This document shows, piece after piece, positions 51,062-53,982 of a DNA stretch of 53,982 bases. Positions within the stretch are counted from its first letter, which is position 1. Each line of letters opens with the position of its first letter. The notes beneath the pieces are model-generated. The model had not been told where the DNA came from. It made no database searches and saw nothing but the letters and a program-made list of their open reading frames with translations. The stretch covers positions 1 to 53,982 of the forward strand of contig NZ_JAFBCZ010000038.1 in assembly GCF_016907925.1 (NCBI RefSeq), in the 5' to 3' direction. A program made the position numbers and the translations under genes. The stretch is from Herpetosiphon giganteus (GTDB lineage Bacteria; Chloroflexota; Chloroflexia; Chloroflexales; Herpetosiphonaceae).

Positions 51062-52561
51062 ATGGCATATGTACTTGGTTATGATATTTCAACGACGGCG
51101 ACCAAGGCACTGTTAATGGATCAACAAGGCACGGTGGTGGCAATTGGTCAGGCGACCTATGATTATGCAACGCCGCGCCCGTTGTGGAGCGAGCAAGCAC
51201 CGCATTTGTGGTGGCAGGCTTGCTGCGAAAGTACCCAAGAAGTGTTGGCCAAAGCAGGCGTGGCAGCCAATGAAATTGTGGCAATTGGTTTGGCGGGCCA
51301 AATGCACGGCCTCGTGTTGCTCGATCAAGCTGGCGAGGTGCTACGCCCAGCCTTGCTTTGGAACGATCAGCGCACGGCTGAGCAGTGCGCGCAAATTACC
51401 GAGCGGCTTGGCGCACAACGCCTGATCGAATTGACTGGTAATCGTGCATTAACGGGCTTTACTGCGCCCAAAATTTTGTGGGTGCAGCAGCACGAGCCAG
51501 AGCTTTATGCCCGAATTGCCCATATTTTGTTGCCCAAAGATTATGTGCGCTATTGTATGACTGGCGAGTTTGCCAGCGATGTGGCCGATAGTGCAGGCAC
51601 ATTGTTATTGGATGTGCGCAGCCGCCAATGGTCGGCAGAAGTGGCGCAGGCGCTTGAGGTCGACCTTGCTTGGTTGCCCCGTTTGTTTGAAGGCCCAGCG
51701 GTTACTGGCCAATTGCATGCCGAGGCTGCCGCAGCCTTGGGTTTGGTGGCTGGCATTCCGGTTGTTGGCGGCGGTGGCGATCAAGCTGCCAATGCGGTGG
51801 GAACTGGCGTAGTCGAGGCTGGCAGCATTGCGCTGAGCCTTGGCACGTCGGGCGTGGTTTTTGGAGCAACAGCCAGCCCAATTATCGAGCCAGAAGGCCG
51901 CTTGCACGCCTTTTGTCATGCAGTCCCTGGGCGTTGGCATTTGATGGGTGTGATGTTGAGCGCTGCTGGTAGCTTGCGTTGGTATCACGATACCTTTGCC
52001 CCGCAACTAAGCTACGATCAATTGCTGGAGCCTGCCGAACAGGTGGCGGTTGGCAGTGCAGGCTTGTTCTTTGCGCCCTATCTGACTGGTGAACGCACGC
52101 CGCACCCCGACCCATTAGCCCGTGGTGGTTTTATTGGCTTGACGGTGCGCCATACCCAAGCGCATCTTACCCGCTCGGTGCTTGAAGGCGTGGCCTTTGG
52201 TTTGCGCGATAGCCTTGAATTAATGAGCCAAGCTGGAATCGGTACCATTGGTGCGATTCGGGCTTCTGGTGGGGGCACGCGTAATCGGTTGTGGCGGCAA
52301 ATTTTGGCTGATGTGCTTGGCGCTCCATTGGTTGGGGTGAGCACGACCGAAGGTGCTGCTTATGGAGCTGCTTTGTTGGCGGCGGTTGGAGCTGGCTGGT
52401 TTAATGATGTTGATCAAGCAGTTGCGGCAACCGTGCGCTTGAGCGACCCTACCGAGCCAAGCGCCGATCAAGCGCGTTATGCTGAATTATACGCAACCTA
52501 TCGCGCAATTTATCCCGCTTTGCAACCATTGTACCCAGCCTTGGCAGCCGCCGAAGCCTAA
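51062..52561 (+). CDS. xylB: Xylulokinase
   Basis: A 499-residue FGGY-family kinase that phosphorylates D-xylulose in the cytoplasm. It starts MAYVLGYDISTTATKALL with the N-terminal ATP/sugar fold; GQMHGLVLLD and ALLWNDQRT, LPKDYVRYCMTG and GGGGDQAANAVGTG are XylB-type motifs; RASGGGTRNRLWRQ is the FGGY signature region. GGAG at 51051-51054 suits the ATG at 51062. No xylose isomerase gene is adjacent. A strong terminator follows. Confidence 0.93.
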   Translation: MAYVLGYDISTTATKALLMDQQGTVVAIGQATYDYATPRPLWSEQAPHLWWQACCESTQEVLAKAGVAANEIVAIGLAGQMHGLVLLDQAGEVLRPALLWNDQRTAEQCAQITERLGAQRLIELTGNRALTGFTAPKILWVQQHEPELYARIAHILLPKDYVRYCMTGEFASDVADSAGTLLLDVRSRQWSAEVAQALEVDLAWLPRLFEGPAVTGQLHAEAAAALGLVAGIPVVGGGGDQAANAVGTGVVEAGSIALSLGTSGVVFGATASPIIEPEGRLHAFCHAVPGRWHLMGVMLSAAGSLRWYHDTFAPQLSYDQLLEPAEQVAVGSAGLFFAPYLTGERTPHPDPLARGGFIGLTVRHTQAHLTRSVLEGVAFGLRDSLELMSQAGIGTIGAIRASGGGTRNRLWRQILADVLGAPLVGVSTTEGAAYGAALLAAVGAGWFNDVDQAVAATVRLSDPTEPSADQARYAELYATYRAIYPALQPLYPALAAAEA

Positions 52562-52575
52562 ATTTAACTAAAAGT

Positions 52576-52610
52576 TGCGCTGCTTGAATTTCAGGCAGCG
52601 CAGTTTTTTT
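52576..52610. terminator. Terminator shared by xylB and convergent gene
   Basis: TGCGCTGC (52576-52583) pairs with GCAGCGCA (52595-52602), extended inward by TTGAA/TTCAG. It is followed by G and seven Ts (52604-52610). Confidence 0.9.
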
Positions 52611-53145
52611 AATAGCGGATTTTGTTGCGATTGGGAATAACCATTAATACGATCATGCCCAAAACCCCTAAGATTGATACCAAACCGAGCCATGGCGAAT
52701 AGCCTTTGCTTTTGGTTGAAAAGCACCATGCAGTGACCCATGCAATGCCAGCAAGCGCAAAAGCGATCAAGGATAGCGTTCTTTCAGGCTCAATACGATT
52801 ATTATTGAGCAGAAAACCACCAATAATCGACCCCACAATACACAATCCAAAGGCAATATTCGAACGTCGTCGATCGATTTTGGGATCGATCTGCAGGAGA
52901 TTCGGCACCTGATAAGGATAATTGACTGGCTGATATTGAGCTTGGTATGGATTTTGGCCATACGGCGCTTGTGGTGGATATTGGGCTTGATACTGATTTT
53001 GACCATACGGCGCTTGCGGTGGATATTGAGCTTGGTATGGATTTTGGCCATACGGCGCTTGCTGATATTGGCCTTGATAGGGATCTTGGGAGTTTGGTTG
53101 GTTGTTGGGTGGCGTTGGCGGGTAGTAATTGGGTTGGTTACTCAT
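52609..53145 (-). CDS. Membrane protein with Tyr/Gln/Pro-rich repeat N-terminus
   Basis: A 178-residue protein. Residues about 1-75 are low-complexity, with three 15-residue repeats of the type APYGQNPYQAQYPPQ encoded by DNA repeats at about 52930-53060. Three transmembrane helices follow (about 100-175). GAGGAG before the ATG at 53145 sets the start. Such Y/Q/P-rich tails on small membrane proteins can promote self-association, but no function is known. Repeat number may vary between strains. Confidence 0.8.
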   Translation of the reverse strand: MSNQPNYYPPTPPNNQPNSQDPYQGQYQQAPYGQNPYQAQYPPQAPYGQNQYQAQYPPQAPYGQNPYQAQYQPVNYPYQVPNLLQIDPKIDRRRSNIAFGLCIVGSIIGGFLLNNNRIEPERTLSLIAFALAGIAWVTAWCFSTKSKGYSPWLGLVSILGVLGMIVLMVIPNRNKIRY

Positions 53146-53282
53146 GATTATTCTCCTCAAAACGCGAATGGCTGACTATAGCATTGTTGCGTTGCCAAAT
53201 TAATCCCAGTTAGTGTTGATTGTAGGCGCTATCTTTTTTGGGACGATAGTTTTGATGTTGGGAATTGAAAAAAGACATAGTG

Positions 53283-53410
53283 CGTTTTTTAACCACGAAG
53301 AACGCGAAGAGCACGAAGAGGAGAGGGCTATAGGCTATAGGCTTTGATAAGTTTCATCCCTCATCCTTCATCCTCCATCCTTCATCCCTCATTCTTTATC
53401 CCTTGTCCCT
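53283..53410. repeat. Word-repeat region with TCATCCT heptad array
   Basis: CACGAAGAA-type 9-base words (53293-53322) and GGCTATA words precede eight 7-base copies of TCATCCT-like words (53354-53409). Confidence 0.9.
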
Positions 53411-53449
53411 CTTACTGCATGACATCGATTGCTCCTTGGAACTAAAAAG

Positions 53450-53478
53450 CTGACTCCATCAACGCTATCCGCTATGAT
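53450..53478 (+). promoter_or_regulatory. Candidate promoter of transposase gene
   Basis: CTGACT (53450-53455), a 17-base spacer and TATGAT (53473-53478) lie 38 bases before the transposase ATG. Confidence 0.45.
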
Positions 53479-53515
53479 ATGGATGCTTAAACCTTAATCC
53501 TAGCAGGAGTTCGCG

Positions 53516-53982
53516 ATGGAATCAGCCCCTTTAGTATACGCCGATTCGCCAACAGCCCAGTGTATTAGTCCATGGATTCGGCTGCATCTTCCCACCCTGC
53601 ATCCCGTCGTCCAGCATCGCCTCATCCAGCTCACCACGGGTTTGATGGAAACCGTTGATGTGCGCGTTGAGCAGCTTGCCACGGGGAGCGCCTTCCGCGC
53701 AACTCCGGTTAGCAATGCCACCCAAGTCCGCCGCATTCTCCGCGATGAGCGTCTCACCGTTGAGACCGTCCTTGACCCCTTGATCCGCTCGGTCTTGGCG
53801 GCCCATCGCGCCGATACGCTCTGTCTTTGCATCGATGAATCGCATCACACCGACCGTGTACGTATCCTCCAAATTGTGATTGCCACCGATGCCATGGCGT
53901 TACCGATTCGCTTCTTTCTCTATGACCCCCATGCGGCGTGGGCTGACGATGCCCGTCAGTGTCTGTACGCCCTCGCCCAGGT
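53516..53982 (+). CDS. Transposase, 5' part (truncated by window end)
   Basis: An open frame without stop runs from ATG 53516 (AGGAG six bases upstream) to the end of the window, at least 155 residues. The segment LCLCIDESHHTDRVRILQIV with downstream ALPIRFFLYDPHAAWADD looks like the first DDE Asp and following strand of IS4/IS701-type transposases. The DNA is richer in G and C than the neighbours, as expected for an insertion sequence. The left end of the element was not identified. Antisense frames here are shadows. Confidence 0.65.
   Translation, partial: MESAPLVYADSPTAQCISPWIRLHLPTLHPVVQHRLIQLTTGLMETVDVRVEQLATGSAFRATPVSNATQVRRILRDERLTVETVLDPLIRSVLAAHRADTLCLCIDESHHTDRVRILQIVIATDAMALPIRFFLYDPHAAWADDARQCLYALAQ

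Noticed and set aside
53500-53872. Antisense reading frames at the right end
   Set aside because: They lie opposite a better-supported transposase frame with ribosome site and promoter and have no recognisable family.

Overview
The window is about 54 kb of bacterial chromosome that most resembles a filamentous gliding Chloroflexota of the Herpetosiphon type. This is inferred from gene content (CruF-type carotenoid gene, large multi-PAS kinases, many lone receiver proteins, CHAT protein, sAC-like cyclase-ATPase) and from word-like dispersed repeats between genes. It could not be checked by alignment. Genes are dense, mostly well separated, with good Shine-Dalgarno sites. No rRNA, tRNA, CRISPR array or replication origin was seen.

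Layout. 1-4 kb: esterase lipoprotein, an Rrf2 regulator with its probable operators and target reductase, and an FAH-family hydrolase. 4.3-8.7 kb: a CHAT-domain (caspase-like) protein overlapping mobA, a GT4 glycosyltransferase, and a convergent carotenoid gene. 8.8-13.6 kb: an adenylyl cyclase of soluble-AC architecture (two complementary cyclase domains, AAA ATPase, TPR), a lone receiver and a GNAT enzyme. 13.8-22 kb: the most striking block, a 1877-residue membrane histidine kinase with a LOV blue-light domain, followed by a PLP enzyme of the threonine-synthase fold fused to a receiver, then a second receiver overlapping it by 4 bases. A further single-receiver gene faces them across a shared terminator. 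22.5-24.8 kb: sugar nucleotidyltransferase, McrB/MoxR-like AAA ATPase and a small protein. 24.9-31 kb: a complete oppABCDF-type peptide importer. 31-37.4 kb: a hypothetical gene, fabF-like synthase, DUF305 lipoprotein, and an NtrB/NtrC-like pair whose regulator has lost the sigma-54 contact motif. 37.5-43.2 kb: a kinase-like phosphotransferase, a protein with three AP2-like domains, asnS, an ADP-ribosylglycohydrolase and a conserved hypothetical. 43.4-46.4 kb: a DUF4405 membrane protein, a small membrane protein and an OmpR/HK pair in one operon. 46.4-50.5 kb: VOC protein, DarG-like macrodomain, two AT-rich small genes, a nucleotidyltransferase and an ECF sigma/anti-sigma pair. 51-54 kb: xylulokinase, a Y/Q/P-rich membrane protein and the 5' part of a transposase.

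Intergenic DNA is unusual. Nine or more stretches consist of 7-base words (and some 9-base words) strung together. The 7-base register persists even when the word changes. A 42-bp (6 x 7) near-palindromic element recurs in opposite orientations 9.8 kb apart. These arrays often stop within a few bases of stop codons.

The most promising candidates for an undescribed system are (i) the LOV kinase / PLP-enzyme-receiver / receiver operon, which suggests phosphorylation- or light-controlled amino-acid metabolism, and (ii) the heptad-register repeats.
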